Of a stretch of DNA of 64,000 bases, positions 44,623-55,870 are shown in pieces. Every line of letters begins with the position of its first letter. Positions within the stretch are counted from its first letter, which is position 1. A program made the translations under genes and the position numbers. The notes beneath the pieces were generated by a model. The model searched no databases. It was not told the DNA's origin and worked only from the letters and a program-made list of their open reading frames with translations. This DNA is from Devosia sp. SL43 (GTDB taxonomy: Bacteria > Pseudomonadota > Alphaproteobacteria > Rhizobiales > Devosiaceae), in assembly GCF_021729885.1 (NCBI RefSeq), contig NZ_CP063401.1, positions 1,550,001 through 1,614,000 on the forward strand, read 5' to 3'.

Positions 44623-44695
44623 CTTTTCCCCCTCGCGCACAACGCCCGTAGGCTAACCGCAACAGAGGATGAGGCAACCCATAGGCAGGGGGTAT

Positions 44696-45133
44696 CTATT
44701 GCGCAGCAATGTCCTGCGCCCGGTCCAAAGCATCAGGCAGCTGTTTGTCGATATCGAGCGCACCGCTATCAACCTGTTCCAGAAACGCCCGGCAGAACGT
44801 CTCCTTGTCCGGCGCCTGGTTGTAGGCGCTCATTATCTGCGTGCCACCATAGGTCTCGGCGGCTGCGATCTCCTCCGGCGTGCCACCACCCAGCCGCAGC
44901 GCCACGCGGTCCGCCAGATCGAGAAAGCCGATATTGCGCAGGTACCAGTTGTCATTGGCTGTCTGATAGGCCGTGTCCAGCCCGGTCGTCTCGTAGCAAT
45001 GCGTCGTCATCGCCGAAACGATCGCCTTCGAACCGTGAAAGGCCATCAGCTCGCCCACCAGTTCCGGATCGACATCCTGCGCCATCGCGGGCGACGCAAG
45101 GAACAAGGCAAGGACCAACATTCTCTTCAACAA
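44696..45133 (-). CDS. secreted hypothetical protein (145 aa)
   Basis: Not recognised. Signal peptide at residues 1-18 (MLKRMLVLALFLASPAMA), then a short helical protein with three cysteines (THCYET and TFCRAF among them) and AETYGGTQIMSAYNQA. Its position next to another small exported protein suggests a pair, but there is no evidence of joint function. Confidence 0.68.
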   Translation of the reverse strand: MLKRMLVLALFLASPAMAQDVDPELVGELMAFHGSKAIVSAMTTHCYETTGLDTAYQTANDNWYLRNIGFLDLADRVALRLGGGTPEEIAAAETYGGTQIMSAYNQAPDKETFCRAFLEQVDSGALDIDKQLPDALDRAQDIAAQ

Positions 45134-45258
45134 TAGGCTCCAGACGACATCGCGAACGAAGCCCCTTCATAGCGGCTCAACGTCCTACCAAATCCTTAAT
45201 CACGTCGACTGCTGCACAGCAACGTGAAGGCGGAGGCGCTAAACCCACAATGCGGTGA

Positions 45259-46017
45259 TCACGGGGCAATACCGCGGCCGCCGGTCACATTGATCACCGA
45301 GCCGGTCGTATAGCTCGCCTCGTCCGACAGAAGCCACAGGATCGCCCGCGCAACCTCCTCCGCCGTGCCGGCTCGCGGGATCGGTACACTCGGCGCCATC
45401 TCCGCCGCCCGGCCTGGAATGCCGCCCGAAGCATGGATCTCGGTATCGATGATCCCTGGCCGCACGCCGTTCACCCGAATACCCTCGCCCGCCACCTCCA
45501 GCGCCAGCCCAACCGTAAAACTATCCACGGCCCCCTTGGCGGCCGCATAATCCACGTAATTGCCTGGCGCCCCGAGCTTGGCCGCAGCCGAGGTCACGTT
45601 GACGATACCGCCACCTTTGCCGCCATGCTTTGTCGACATCCGCTTCACTGCCCGCCCCGAGCACAGGATCGTGCCCAGTGTGTTGATTGCAAACATCCGC
45701 GTCAGCCGTGCCGCGTCAAAGTCCTCCACGCGCGCCGCCAAATCAACCACGCCGGCATTGTTGACCAGCCCAGCTAGTGTCCCCATCCGATCCGCCGCCG
45801 CAAAGATGTGGTCGATATCGGCCTCGCTGGACACATCGCCCCGCACCGCCACCGCTACTCCGCCGGTCGCATGAATACGCGCGCACACCGCTTCGGCAGC
45901 CGCAACATTGGCCGTGTAGTTCACAACCACGCCATAGCCGCGCTCCGCCGCCAGCATGGCTGTCGCCGCGCCAATCCCGCGCGAACCACCGGTGACGATC
46001 ACAACCCTGTCGGACAT
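45259..46017 (-). CDS. short-chain dehydrogenase/reductase
   Basis: A 252-residue SDR. Cofactor motif VTGGSRGIGAATAM, NNAGVVD, catalytic Ser in VTSAAAKLG and Tyr-Ala-Ala-Ala-Lys (VDYAAAKGAVD). Highest similarity is to glucose-1-dehydrogenase/FabG-like oxidoreductases; substrate unknown. ATG 46017 has GGAGGAAG five bases upstream. It lies just beyond the suc operon terminator. Confidence 0.88.
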   Translation of the reverse strand: MSDRVVIVTGGSRGIGAATAMLAAERGYGVVVNYTANVAAAEAVCARIHATGGVAVAVRGDVSSEADIDHIFAAADRMGTLAGLVNNAGVVDLAARVEDFDAARLTRMFAINTLGTILCSGRAVKRMSTKHGGKGGGIVNVTSAAAKLGAPGNYVDYAAAKGAVDSFTVGLALEVAGEGIRVNGVRPGIIDTEIHASGGIPGRAAEMAPSVPIPRAGTAEEVARAILWLLSDEASYTTGSVINVTGGRGIAP

Positions 46018-46063
46018 CGCTTCCTCCATTTTTCGGACAGTCTAGAACCAGACCGCCAAAAAC

Positions 46064-46092
46064 AAAAAGGGCGCGGTCGCCCGCGCCCTTTT
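46064..46092. terminator. bidirectional terminator after sucB
   Basis: Stem GGGCGCGG / CCGCGCCC with a TCGC loop, AAAAA before and TTTT after, so it can work on both strands. It ends the sucA-sucB transcript. Confidence 0.88.
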
Positions 46093-46113
46093 CAAATCTA
46101 TATCTGTCGATCC

Positions 46114-47427
46114 CTAGAGATCGAGCACCAGCCGCTCCGGCGCCTCGAGGCTTTCCTTGACGCGCACGAGGAAGGTCACGGCTTCCTTGCCGTCCACGAT
46201 GCGGTGATCGTAGCTCAGGGCCAGATACATCATCGGGCGGATCACGATCTGCCCGGCGACCACAACCGGCCGCTCCTGGATCTTGTGCATGCCCAGAATG
46301 CCCGACTGCGGGGCATTGAGGATCGGCGTCGACATCAGCGAGCCGTAAACACCACCATTGGAGATGGTGAAGGTACCGCCCTGCATGTCGGCCATCGAGA
46401 GCTGGCCGTCACGGGCCTTCTTGCCCATGGCATTGATGCCCTTTTCGATCTCGGCAATCGACATCTGGTCGGCATTGCGGATCACCGGGACGACGAGGCC
46501 CTTGTCGGTCCCAACCGCCACGCCGATATGGGCGTACTGCTTGTAGACCAGGTCATCGCCATCGATCTCGGCATTGATCGACGGGATTTCCTTGAGCGCG
46601 TGCACCACGGCCTTGGTGAAGAAGCCCATGAAGCCCAGCTTCACGCCATGCTTCTTCTCGAAGAGCTCCTTGTACTGGGTCCGCAGGTCCATCACCGGCT
46701 GCATATCCACCTCGTTGAAGGTGGTCAGCATCGCGGCAGTGTTCTGCGCATCCTTGAGACGGCGAGCGATGGTCTGGCGCAGCCGGGTCATCTTGACCCG
46801 TTCCTCGCGGCTGGCATCGTCGGCCGAAACCGGCGCGCGTGGCGTAGCAGCAGCCTTCGGCGCTTCGACCTTGGCAGCGGGTGCGGCAGCCGGAGCGGCC
46901 TGAGCCACAGCCGGTGCCTCGGCAACAGCCGGAGCGGCGGGAGCGGCGGCCGGCTTGGCCAGCGTCGACAGCACGTCTTCCTTGAGCACCTGGCCGCGCT
47001 TGCCAGAACCATCGATATCGGCGCCGTTGAGGCCGTTCTCGTTGATCAGCTTCTGCGCCGACGGCGCTGGCGACATGCTGGTCGGCACAGCCGGCTTCAC
47101 CGGCTCGGGGCCGGCAGCATTGGCGGCAGGCACTTCGGCCTTGGCCGGGGTTGGTGCAGCTTCGGCCGGCTTGGGCGTTACAACTGCCCCTGCACCACCG
47201 ATGGCGCCGAGCAGCGCACCCACATCCACGGTCTCGCCCGGCTGGGCGGCAATGGCTTCGAGCACGCCGGCAGCCGGCGCTGGCACTTCGATGGTCACCT
47301 TGTCGGTTTCGAGCTCGACAATGGGCTCATCGGCGTTGACGGTATCGCCAACCTTCTTGAACCATTGCCCGATCGTAGCTTCGGTGACGCTTTCGCCCAG
47401 CGTCGGCACGCGGATTTCAGTCGACAT
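46114..47427 (-). CDS. sucB: dihydrolipoyllysine succinyltransferase (E2 of 2-oxoglutarate dehydrogenase)
   Basis: A 437-residue E2. The lipoyl domain has Lys43 in ETDKVTIEV. An Ala/Pro-rich linker (about residues 80-120) leads to the subunit-binding domain ([30 protein letters not shown], about 125-160). A second Ala/Pro linker is followed by the catalytic domain ending in [14 protein letters not shown], with the His and Asp of the active site. It follows sucA by 12 bases. Confidence 0.96.
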   Translation of the reverse strand: MSTEIRVPTLGESVTEATIGQWFKKVGDTVNADEPIVELETDKVTIEVPAPAAGVLEAIAAQPGETVDVGALLGAIGGAGAVVTPKPAEAAPTPAKAEVPAANAAGPEPVKPAVPTSMSPAPSAQKLINENGLNGADIDGSGKRGQVLKEDVLSTLAKPAAAPAAPAVAEAPAVAQAAPAAAPAAKVEAPKAAATPRAPVSADDASREERVKMTRLRQTIARRLKDAQNTAAMLTTFNEVDMQPVMDLRTQYKELFEKKHGVKLGFMGFFTKAVVHALKEIPSINAEIDGDDLVYKQYAHIGVAVGTDKGLVVPVIRNADQMSIAEIEKGINAMGKKARDGQLSMADMQGGTFTISNGGVYGSLMSTPILNAPQSGILGMHKIQERPVVVAGQIVIRPMMYLALSYDHRIVDGKEAVTFLVRVKESLEAPERLVLDL

Positions 47428-47439
47428 TTTTTTGTCCTT

Positions 47440-50400
47440 CTAGCTGCCGAGCGCTTCGTCGAGGAAGGCTTGCAATTGGGCAAGGTGGGTCCGCATCAGA
47501 CCCGTAGCGGTGGAAGCGGAAGCCGGGCGGCCGGTGTAGCGGACGCGCTGGCCGTTACGACCCATCTGGTCGAATACCCATTCAACATAGGGCTGAATGA
47601 AGGCCCAGGCACCCATATTCTTGGGTTCTTCCTGGCACCAGATGATCTCGGCATTCTTGAAGCGGCTCAACTCGTCCAGCAGCGCCTTGGCCGGGAACGG
47701 ATAAAGCTGCTCGATGCGCAAGAGATAGACATCGTTGATGCCCTTCTTCTCGCGATCTTCGAGCAGGTCATAATAGACCTTGCCCGTGCAGAGCACGACG
47801 CGACGGATCTTATCGTCCGCGGCGAGCTTGACCGTGGTCTTGGGCGCGCCGGGCGCCTCGGCATCGTCCCACAGGAGACGATGGAAGCAGGAATCCGGAC
47901 CCATTTCGACCAGCCCAGAGGTGGCCCGCTTGTGGCGCAGCAACGACTTGGGCGTCATCAGGATCAGCGGCTTGCGGAAGTCGCGGGTCACCTGGCGGCG
48001 CAGGGCGTGGAAGTAGTTGGCTGGCGTCGTGCAGTTGGCGACCTGCATATTGTCTTCCGCACACAGCTGCAGGAAGCGCTCGGGACGCGCGGAGGAGTGC
48101 TCCGGACCCTGCCCTTCATAGCCATGCGGCAACAGCATCACGAGGCCCGACATGCGGAACCACTTGCGCTCGCCCGAGGAGATGAACTGGTCGATGACGA
48201 CCTGCGCACCGTTCACGAAGTCGCCGAACTGCGCCTCCCAGATGGTCAGCGCCTTCGGTTCGGCCAGCGAGTAGCCATACTCGAAGCCCAGCACAGCCTC
48301 TTCCGAGAGCATCGAGTTGATGACCTCGTAGCGGCTCTGGTCGTCGCTCAGGTTGTTGAGCGGCGTGTAGCTCTTGTTGTCGACAAGCTGGTCATTGAGC
48401 ACCGAATGGCGCTGGCTGAATGTGCCGCGTTCGACGTCCTGGCCGCTGAGGCGCACTGGATGTCCCTCGGTGACCAGCGTGCCGAATGCCAGCGCTTCCG
48501 CCGTTGCCCAGTCGATGCCTTCGCCGGATTCGATCGCTGCCAGGCGGTTGTCCATGAAGCGCTTGACCGTCTTGTGGACGTTGAAGCCTTCCGGCACATA
48601 GCTCAGCTGCTGGCCAAGCTTGGCCAGCGTGTCGATGGCCACACCGGTTTCGCCGCGGCGCGGACCTTCCTGGTCGGCGGGGCGGAAATCCTTCCACATG
48701 CCATCGAGCCAGTCGGCCTTGTTCGGACGATAGTCCTGCCCGGCCTCGAACTCGGCTTCCAGCTTGGCGCGCCAGTCTGCCTTCATCTTGTCGATTTCGG
48801 CTGCGGTCAGGTGACCCTGCTCGATCAGCTTGTCCGAATAGATTTCCAGCGTCGACTTGTGCGCGCGGATCTTGGAATACATCAGCGGCTGGGTGAAGCT
48901 GGGCTCGTCGCCTTCGTTGTGCCCGAAGCGGCGATAGCAGAACATGTCGATAACGACAGGCTTGCCGAACTTCTGGCGATACTCGACCGCGACCTTGGAC
49001 GCGAACACCACAGCTTCCGGGTCATCCCCGTTCACATGCAGCACCGGCGCCTCGATCATCTTGGCGACATCGGTCGGATAGGGAGACGAGCGCGAATACA
49101 TCGGGCTCGTGGTGAAGCCGATCTGGTTGTTGATCACGAAGTGGATCGAACCACCCGTACGGTGACCCTTGAGACCCGACAGACCCAGACATTCGGCGAT
49201 CACGCCCTGCCCGGCAAAAGCCGCATCGCCATGGATCAGCAGCGGCAACACCATCGAGCGGTCCGGCTTGCCATCCGTCGCGATGTTGACCAGCTTGCCG
49301 TCTGGCGAAATGTGCTGGTCCTGCTTGGCGCGCGCCTTGCCCAGCACCACCGGATCGACGATCTCGAGATGCGATGGGTTCGCCGTCAGCGACAGATGGA
49401 CCTTGTTGCCATCGAACTCGCGGTCGCTGGAAGCACCCAGATGGTACTTCACGTCGCCCGAGCCCTCGACATCGTCAGGGTAGAACGCGCCGCCCTTGAA
49501 CTCATGGAACAGGGCGCGATGCGGCTTCTGCATCACCTGCGTCAGCACGTTGAGACGACCGCGATGGGCCATACCCAACACGATGTCCTTGATACCAAGG
49601 GCACCGCCGCGCTTGATGATCTGCTCGAGCGCCGGAATGGTCGATTCACCGCCATCGAGACCGAAGCGCTTAGTGCCGGTATACTTGACGTCGATGAACT
49701 TCTCGAAGCCCTCGGCCTCGATCAGCTTGCTCAGGATGGCCTTCTTGCCTTCCTTGGTGAAGGTGATTTCCTTGTCCGGACCTTCGATGCGTTCCTGAAT
49801 CCACTGCTTGGCTTCGGGATCGGAGATATGCATGAACTCGATGCCAACAGTGCCGCAATAGGTGCGCTGCAGGATCGCCAGCATCTCCGGCAGGGTCGCG
49901 TATTCGAGTCCCAGATAGTTATCGATGAAGATCTTGCGGCTGTAATCAGCCTCGGTGAAGCCGTAGCTCTTGGGATCGAGCTCCGGCGCCGGCTCGTCGG
50001 CCTTCATCTTCAGCGGATCGAGATCGGCGTGAAGGTGCCCGCGCATGCGATAGGCACGGATCATCATGATGGCGCGGATCGAGTCGCGCGTCGCCTGCAG
50101 CACATCGGCTACGGAGGACTTGGCGACACCCAGTGCCTCGGCCCTCTTGGCCACGGCCTTTTCAGTCTTGATGGCGATTTCGCCCCAGTTGCCATCAAGG
50201 GCACTGACCAGTTCGCCATTGGCGCTCTGCGGCCAGTCCTTGCGACCCCAGCTTGGGCCGTCGGCATTCTGCTGGGCGACACCATCGGTATCGTCCAGCT
50301 TGCCGAAATAGCTCTGCCAGGTCTCGTCGACGCTGGAAGGGTCGGTCTTGTAGCGGGAATAGAGTTGTTCGATGTAGTCGGCGTTCCCACCATAGAGGAA

Positions 50401-50442
50401 CGAGGTCAGCAAGAACGTGTCGTTCTTTTCCTGTCGTGTCAT
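47440..50442 (-). CDS. sucA: 2-oxoglutarate dehydrogenase E1
   Basis: A 1000-residue thiamine-diphosphate enzyme that decarboxylates 2-oxoglutarate. The N-terminus carries the E2-binding helix region (NDTFLLTSFLYGGNADYIEQLY), then GMAHRGRLNVL, and HGDAAFAGQGVIAE with the ThDP/Mg site, and the C-terminal domain ends in the E1 signature. Length and layout are normal. It is transcribed with sucB. Confidence 0.97.
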   Translation of the reverse strand: MTRQEKNDTFLLTSFLYGGNADYIEQLYSRYKTDPSSVDETWQSYFGKLDDTDGVAQQNADGPSWGRKDWPQSANGELVSALDGNWGEIAIKTEKAVAKRAEALGVAKSSVADVLQATRDSIRAIMMIRAYRMRGHLHADLDPLKMKADEPAPELDPKSYGFTEADYSRKIFIDNYLGLEYATLPEMLAILQRTYCGTVGIEFMHISDPEAKQWIQERIEGPDKEITFTKEGKKAILSKLIEAEGFEKFIDVKYTGTKRFGLDGGESTIPALEQIIKRGGALGIKDIVLGMAHRGRLNVLTQVMQKPHRALFHEFKGGAFYPDDVEGSGDVKYHLGASSDREFDGNKVHLSLTANPSHLEIVDPVVLGKARAKQDQHISPDGKLVNIATDGKPDRSMVLPLLIHGDAAFAGQGVIAECLGLSGLKGHRTGGSIHFVINNQIGFTTSPMYSRSSPYPTDVAKMIEAPVLHVNGDDPEAVVFASKVAVEYRQKFGKPVVIDMFCYRRFGHNEGDEPSFTQPLMYSKIRAHKSTLEIYSDKLIEQGHLTAAEIDKMKADWRAKLEAEFEAGQDYRPNKADWLDGMWKDFRPADQEGPRRGETGVAIDTLAKLGQQLSYVPEGFNVHKTVKRFMDNRLAAIESGEGIDWATAEALAFGTLVTEGHPVRLSGQDVERGTFSQRHSVLNDQLVDNKSYTPLNNLSDDQSRYEVINSMLSEEAVLGFEYGYSLAEPKALTIWEAQFGDFVNGAQVVIDQFISSGERKWFRMSGLVMLLPHGYEGQGPEHSSARPERFLQLCAEDNMQVANCTTPANYFHALRRQVTRDFRKPLILMTPKSLLRHKRATSGLVEMGPDSCFHRLLWDDAEAPGAPKTTVKLAADDKIRRVVLCTGKVYYDLLEDREKKGINDVYLLRIEQLYPFPAKALLDELSRFKNAEIIWCQEEPKNMGAWAFIQPYVEWVFDQMGRNGQRVRYTGRPASASTATGLMRTHLAQLQAFLDEALGS

Positions 50443-50673
50443 CGCTTTTCGTCGCGAGGCCCACGCCCCGCCATCCTTCTCAACAACCGGCTTAGTGCCG
50501 GTCCATGCGGTCCCTAAGTTTCGATCGGATACTGACCGCTTATCCTTAGTATCCTGTTAACTGTTGCGGCCCCTGAGCAGGGCCGCGGCTCAAATTCACG
50601 TCCACCCGCCGCAGACGCAGTACGGCGTAGCACCGTTCTGTGTCTGAAGCGCGACCGACTTTCGACTATAACT
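50443..50673. other. 231-bp gap between sucD and sucA
   Basis: No gene is seen. It holds a GCGGCCC/GGGCCGC hairpin (50566-50586) without a T-run and should contain the sucA promoter, since sucD, the secreted protein and sucC lie upstream on the same strand. Confidence 0.5.
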
Positions 50674-51582
50674 TCAGCCCTTGAGGACTTCCGCCAGCGT
50701 CCTGCCGATCCGCGCCGGCGACTTCGACACGCGGATACCCGCAGCCTCCATCGCCGCAATCTTGTCTTCGGCACCGCCCTTACCGCCCGAAATTACGGCG
50801 CCAGCATGGCCCATCGTGCGACCGGCCGGAGCCGTCAACCCGGCGATGAAGCCAGCCATCGGCTTCTTGCGGCCGCGCTTGGCTTCGTCGATCAGGAACT
50901 GGGCTGCATCTTCCTCGGCCGAACCACCGATTTCGCCGATCATGATGATCGACTTGGTGGCTTCGTCGGCCAGGAACATTTCGAGCATGTCAATGAACTC
51001 GGTGCCCTTGACCGGGTCGCCACCGATACCGACGGCAGTGGTCTGGCCGAGGCCTTCATTGGTGGTCTGGAACACTGCCTCATAGGTAAGCGTGCCCGAG
51101 CGCGAAACAATGCCCACTGAGCCCTTCGAGAAGATCGAACCCGGCATGATGCCGATCTTGCATTCTTCCGGCGTCAGCACGCCCGGGCAGTTCGGCCCGA
51201 TCAACCGCGACTTCGACTTGTCGAGCTTGGCTTTGACCCTGACCATGTCCAGCACCGGCACACCTTCGGTGATGCAGACGATCAGCGGAATTTCCGCATC
51301 GATCGCTTCCTCGATGGCAGCAGCTGCACCCGGAGGCGGCACATAGATCACCGATGCATTGGCGCCGGTGCGCTCCTTGCCTTCGGCGACCGTGGCGAAT
51401 ACCGGCAGCGATGCCGAGCCGTCGACACCCGACGTCCAGGTTTCGCCGGCCTTCTTGGGGTTCACGCCGCCCACCATCTTGGTGCCGTAATAGGCTAGCG
51501 CCTGTTCGGTGTGGAACGTACCGGTCTTGCCGGTCAGGCCCTGTACGAGAACCTTGGTGTCTTTGTTGACAAGGATCGACAT
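50674..51582 (-). CDS. sucD: succinyl-CoA synthetase alpha subunit
   Basis: A 302-residue SucD. CoA-binding Rossmann start ([17 protein letters not shown]), [20 protein letters not shown], and the phosphohistidine segment [17 protein letters not shown] near residue 260. Works with sucC, although an unrelated secreted-protein gene separates the two here. Confidence 0.97.
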   Translation of the reverse strand: MSILVNKDTKVLVQGLTGKTGTFHTEQALAYYGTKMVGGVNPKKAGETWTSGVDGSASLPVFATVAEGKERTGANASVIYVPPPGAAAAIEEAIDAEIPLIVCITEGVPVLDMVRVKAKLDKSKSRLIGPNCPGVLTPEECKIGIMPGSIFSKGSVGIVSRSGTLTYEAVFQTTNEGLGQTTAVGIGGDPVKGTEFIDMLEMFLADEATKSIIMIGEIGGSAEEDAAQFLIDEAKRGRKKPMAGFIAGLTAPAGRTMGHAGAVISGGKGGAEDKIAAMEAAGIRVSKSPARIGRTLAEVLKG

Positions 51583-51650
51583 CTATTTCTCTTTCGTCGT
51601 TGGGCGCTCAGCGCCGTCTTCGCCCGCCGAAGCGGGGCGGCGTTGCAGGT

Positions 51651-52190
51651 CTACTCGGTCGAAGCAGGCTTCGGCGTGATAATTGTGAGCTGCACCACGA
51701 AGCTCTCGGCGCTCCAGTGGGTCAGCAGCATGCGGTTGGTATCGTCGTCGGCGCCGACCAGGCTGGCAAAGCTGCCCTCGCTGATCATCTGCGTCTGGCC
51801 TTCGTAACGGTCCAGATTCTGGATGGCCTGGATGACCACACTACCGTCATTGCCCTGCGGCTCCAGCACGTCCATGCGGCAATAGCCGAGCGTGTGCGTC
51901 GGATAGTCCTCGAACAGTACGAAGATTTCCGCCGACCCGATTCCGGCCAATTCCTTGCTGGCGCTATAAGTCTGGACATAGGGGCTTTCGCCCGTCCCCT
52001 CATACGCGTCCCAGCCCTTGGCGATTGCATCGTCGACCGCCAGAACGTCGCCCTTGGCGAATTCCTCGCAGAGTTCGACGACTTCGACGCCGACATCGAG
52101 GGACATGGCAGTGCCCTTGGTCTTGCCCTGCGCCACGACCGGCGTGACGCTGAGGGCAAGCGCGGCGATGACGGCGAGGCCGGCGCGCAC
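51651..52190 (-). CDS. secreted hypothetical protein between sucC and sucD
   Basis: Not recognised. A 179-residue protein with a signal peptide ([20 protein letters not shown]) and a mature domain containing [38 protein letters not shown] and [13 protein letters not shown]. It starts 4 bases after the sucC stop and ends 68 bases before sucD, so it must share the TCA-cycle transcript. sucC and sucD are usually adjacent; an exported protein between them is unusual. Confidence 0.78.
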   Translation of the reverse strand: MRAGLAVIAALALSVTPVVAQGKTKGTAMSLDVGVEVVELCEEFAKGDVLAVDDAIAKGWDAYEGTGESPYVQTYSASKELAGIGSAEIFVLFEDYPTHTLGYCRMDVLEPQGNDGSVVIQAIQNLDRYEGQTQMISEGSFASLVGADDDTNRMLLTHWSAESFVVQLTIITPKPASTE

Positions 52191-52194
52191 CGGA

Positions 52195-53388
52195 CTAGCC
52201 CTGGACCGCCTTGACGATCTTCTGGGCGGCGTCGTCGAGATCGTCGGCCGAGATCACGTTGAGGCCCGAGCTTTCGAGGATCGCCTTGCCCTCTTTCACA
52301 TTGGTGCCTTCGAGACGAACCACCAGCGGCACCTGCAACCCGACTTCCTTGACCGCGGCGATCACGCCTTCGGCGATGACGTCGCAGCGCATGATGCCGC
52401 CGAAGATGTTGACCAGGATGCCCTTCACCGCCGGATCGGCCGTGATGATCTTGAACGCCGCCGTCACCTTCTCCTTGGAGGCGCCGCCGCCAACGTCGAG
52501 GAAGTTCGCCGGCTCGGCGCCATAGAGCTTGATGATGTCCATGGTCGACATGGCCAAGCCTGCGCCATTGACCATGCAGCCGATATTGCCGTCGAGCGCC
52601 ACATAGGCGAGGTCGAACTTGGAGGCCTCGATTTCCTTGGCGTCTTCCTCGGAAAGGTCACGCAGCGGCTTCAGCTCTTCGTGGCGGAACGCCGCGTTGT
52701 TGTCGAAGCTCACCTTGGCATCGAGCACGCGCAGGTGACCGTCGGTCATCACGATCAGCGGGTTCACTTCCAACAGGCTCATGTCGGTATCGGTGAACGC
52801 CTTGTAGAGGATCGGGAACAGCTTGGCCGCATCGGCCTTGGCATCACCCTCAAGCTTCAGTGCCGTCACGATCTCGGCAATGTTGGCCTCGGTCACGCCA
52901 GTCATCGGATCGATATCGACAGCGATGATCTTCTCGGGCGTGTCATGCGCCACCGCTTCGATATCCATGCCGCCTTCGGTCGAGATCACGAACGACACCC
53001 GACCAGTGCCACGATCGACCAGCAGCGAGGTATAGAGCTCGCGGGCGATGTCGGCGCCGTCTTCGATATAGAGGCGATTGACCTGCTTGCCGGCTTCGCC
53101 GGTCTGCTTGGTCACCAGCGTATTGCCCAGCATTTCCTTGGAGAATGCAACGACGTCGTCGATGGTCTTGGCCAGGCGCACGCCGCCCTTGGCATCGGGC
53201 CCGAGCTCCTTGAACTTGCCCTTGCCACGCCCGCCGGCATGGATCTGGCTCTTGACCACATAGAGCGGCCCCGGCAGCGACTTGGCGGCCGCCTCGGCTT
53301 CATCCGCCGAAAAGATCGCCACGCCGGCAGCGACGGGCGCGCCGTAGGACTTCAGCAGCTCTTTGGCCTGGTGTTCATGGATGTTCAT
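52195..53388 (-). CDS. sucC: succinyl-CoA synthetase beta subunit
   Basis: A 397-residue SucC with an ATP-grasp N-domain ([33 protein letters not shown]) and a flavodoxin-like C-domain ([17 protein letters not shown]). Length normal. Preceded by mdh on the same strand with a 101-bp gap carrying a hairpin. Confidence 0.97.
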   Translation of the reverse strand: MNIHEHQAKELLKSYGAPVAAGVAIFSADEAEAAAKSLPGPLYVVKSQIHAGGRGKGKFKELGPDAKGGVRLAKTIDDVVAFSKEMLGNTLVTKQTGEAGKQVNRLYIEDGADIARELYTSLLVDRGTGRVSFVISTEGGMDIEAVAHDTPEKIIAVDIDPMTGVTEANIAEIVTALKLEGDAKADAAKLFPILYKAFTDTDMSLLEVNPLIVMTDGHLRVLDAKVSFDNNAAFRHEELKPLRDLSEEDAKEIEASKFDLAYVALDGNIGCMVNGAGLAMSTMDIIKLYGAEPANFLDVGGGASKEKVTAAFKIITADPAVKGILVNIFGGIMRCDVIAEGVIAAVKEVGLQVPLVVRLEGTNVKEGKAILESSGLNVISADDLDDAAQKIVKAVQG

Positions 53389-53457
53389 TCGTTAGTCCCC
53401 TTGCATGGGCAGGACGCCGGCGGATGATCGCAACGCAGCGTCGGACGAGAAACGGCA

Positions 53458-53477
53458 ATCCCCGCCGCAGCGGGGAT
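53458..53477 (-). terminator. possible weak terminator after mdh
   Basis: Hairpin ATCCCCGC / GCGGGGAT with a four-base loop 12 bases after the mdh stop; on the minus strand it is followed by TGCCGTTT, a poor T-run, so read-through into sucC is likely. Confidence 0.4.
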
Positions 53478-53489
53478 CGCGAGATGGGA

Positions 53490-54458
<969 letters not shown>

Positions 54459-54591
54459 TCATCCCGCCACTGCGTTGAATTGGCGCACCTCTTAACCCTA
54501 CCCGCCATGGGGGGCAAGTGAACCCTTCGTCTAAACGGGAAATAGAGCCTTGCCGATGGGCGATGGGGTAATGCCCGATAAGCATGTGTCT

Positions 54592-55740
54592 TTAGCCGGC
54601 AACCTCGCTCGGCGCATCCCTAAGCCCCTTGGCCAGGTACTCCTCCGACTGCATCTCGATCAGCCGTGACACCGTTCGCTGGAACTCGAACGCAGTCCTG
54701 TCGTCCTTGCCCAATTGCTCCAGCGGCACAACAAAGCTTGCCCCCAGTTTCACGCCGCGGTCGTAGAGGTTGTCGATCAGCAGGATAAACCGCTTTGCTG
54801 CATCGGACTTCTGTCGGTCCATTTGCGGCACATCATCGATGATGACGGAATCGAACTGGTGGGAAATCCGCACGAAGTCGCGCGAACCCAGCGGCTTCTC
54901 GCACAGGTCGGGAAAGGCAAACCGCGCCGCGCCCATCGCCATCAGTGGCACAGGAATCTGCCGGCCGATGCTCTCGACGATCCCAGGCAGGCCCGCCACG
55001 CCACCGGTGATCCGTAGCCACAGGCGATCCATTTCCGCCCGAACCTCCGGACCGGTCCCAAATGCATAGACATGCTGCCCGGCAAATTTCATCCGCCGAT
55101 AGTCACGCGCCGCCGGCAGGGACGCGACCGTCACATGCTCTTTGAGCAGGGCAATGAAGGGCAGGAACAGCTGCCTGTTGAGACCGTCCTTGTAGAGTTC
55201 GTCAGGCACGACATTGGATGTCGCCACCAGCGTCACGCCATGCGCGAAGAGCTTCTCGAACAGCCGATAGAGCAACATGGCATTGGTGATGTCATGCACG
55301 TGGAATTCGTCGAGGCACAGCAGCCGCAGCCCAGACTTGACGATCGGCCGCACCACGGCCTCGACCGGATCGGCATCCTTGCCCTTCACGCTCTTGCGGA
55401 ACGCGGCCATCCCGGCATGCATCTCGTCCATGAACTCGTGAAAATGCACCCGTCGCTTCTGCTTGATCGGTACACCGGCAAAGAACAGGTCCATCAGCAT
55501 GGTCTTGCCGCGCCCGACCTCGCCATGCAGGTAAAGCCCTCGCACCGGCTCAGGCTTGTCGAACAGCTTGCTCAGAAAGCCCTTCGGCTGCTCGGCGGAA
55601 ACGCCGGCCAGCACATCATCGAGCAGCCCCGCAGCCTCAAGCTGCGCCGGGTCAGCGATGAGCACGCCTTGATCCGCCAGCTCCGCATATGCGTTGCTGA
55701 CGGGGCCGGTATGTGTTGTGAAGGACGTGACGGTATTCAT
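54592..55740 (-). CDS. zapE: cell division ATPase ZapE (AFG1-like)
   Basis: A 382-residue AAA-type ATPase. Walker A is LHGEVGRGKTMLMD, followed by KRRVHFHEFM, and Walker B is LLCLDEFHVHD, which together define the ZapE/AFG1 family. It acts at the Z-ring in gamma-proteobacteria and in protein quality control in mitochondria. ATG 55740 is the conserved start. Confidence 0.92.
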   Translation of the reverse strand: MNTVTSFTTHTGPVSNAYAELADQGVLIADPAQLEAAGLLDDVLAGVSAEQPKGFLSKLFDKPEPVRGLYLHGEVGRGKTMLMDLFFAGVPIKQKRRVHFHEFMDEMHAGMAAFRKSVKGKDADPVEAVVRPIVKSGLRLLCLDEFHVHDITNAMLLYRLFEKLFAHGVTLVATSNVVPDELYKDGLNRQLFLPFIALLKEHVTVASLPAARDYRRMKFAGQHVYAFGTGPEVRAEMDRLWLRITGGVAGLPGIVESIGRQIPVPLMAMGAARFAFPDLCEKPLGSRDFVRISHQFDSVIIDDVPQMDRQKSDAAKRFILLIDNLYDRGVKLGASFVVPLEQLGKDDRTAFEFQRTVSRLIEMQSEEYLAKGLRDAPSEVAG

Positions 55741-55760
55741 GCGGCTGCCATACCACGAAG

Positions 55761-55829
55761 TCATTCCCGCGAAAGCGGGAACCTCCGTTACCTGGCCTCA
55801 AACAGGGGTTCCCGCTTTCGCGGGAATGA
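55761..55829. repeat. inverted pair of REP hairpins
   Basis: TCATTCCCGCGAAAGCGGGA at 55761 and the inverted copy TTCCCGCTTTCGCGGGAATG ending about 55829; same family as at 35823 and 44075. Confidence 0.82.
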
Positions 55830-55842
55830 CCCGGTGAAACGA

Positions 55843-55867
55843 AATGCCCCGGTGGGACCGGGGCATT
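55843..55867 (-). terminator. hairpin after the Omp19-like gene
   Basis: ATGCCCCGGT ggg ACCGGGGCAT, a ten-bp stem directly after the stop; on the minus strand followed by TTCGTTT. Probably the terminator of the lipoprotein gene. Confidence 0.6.
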
Positions 55868-55870
55868 CGA

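Noticed and set aside
45808-50517. 1569-codon open frame on the plus strand
   Set aside because: It is antisense to sucB and sucA and reads as low-complexity His/Arg/Leu/Gly-rich translation; the opposite strand encodes clear E2 and E1 enzymes.
55778-55800. GGAAC near the zapE start
   Set aside because: It is part of a REP hairpin and lacks a correctly spaced CGTT.
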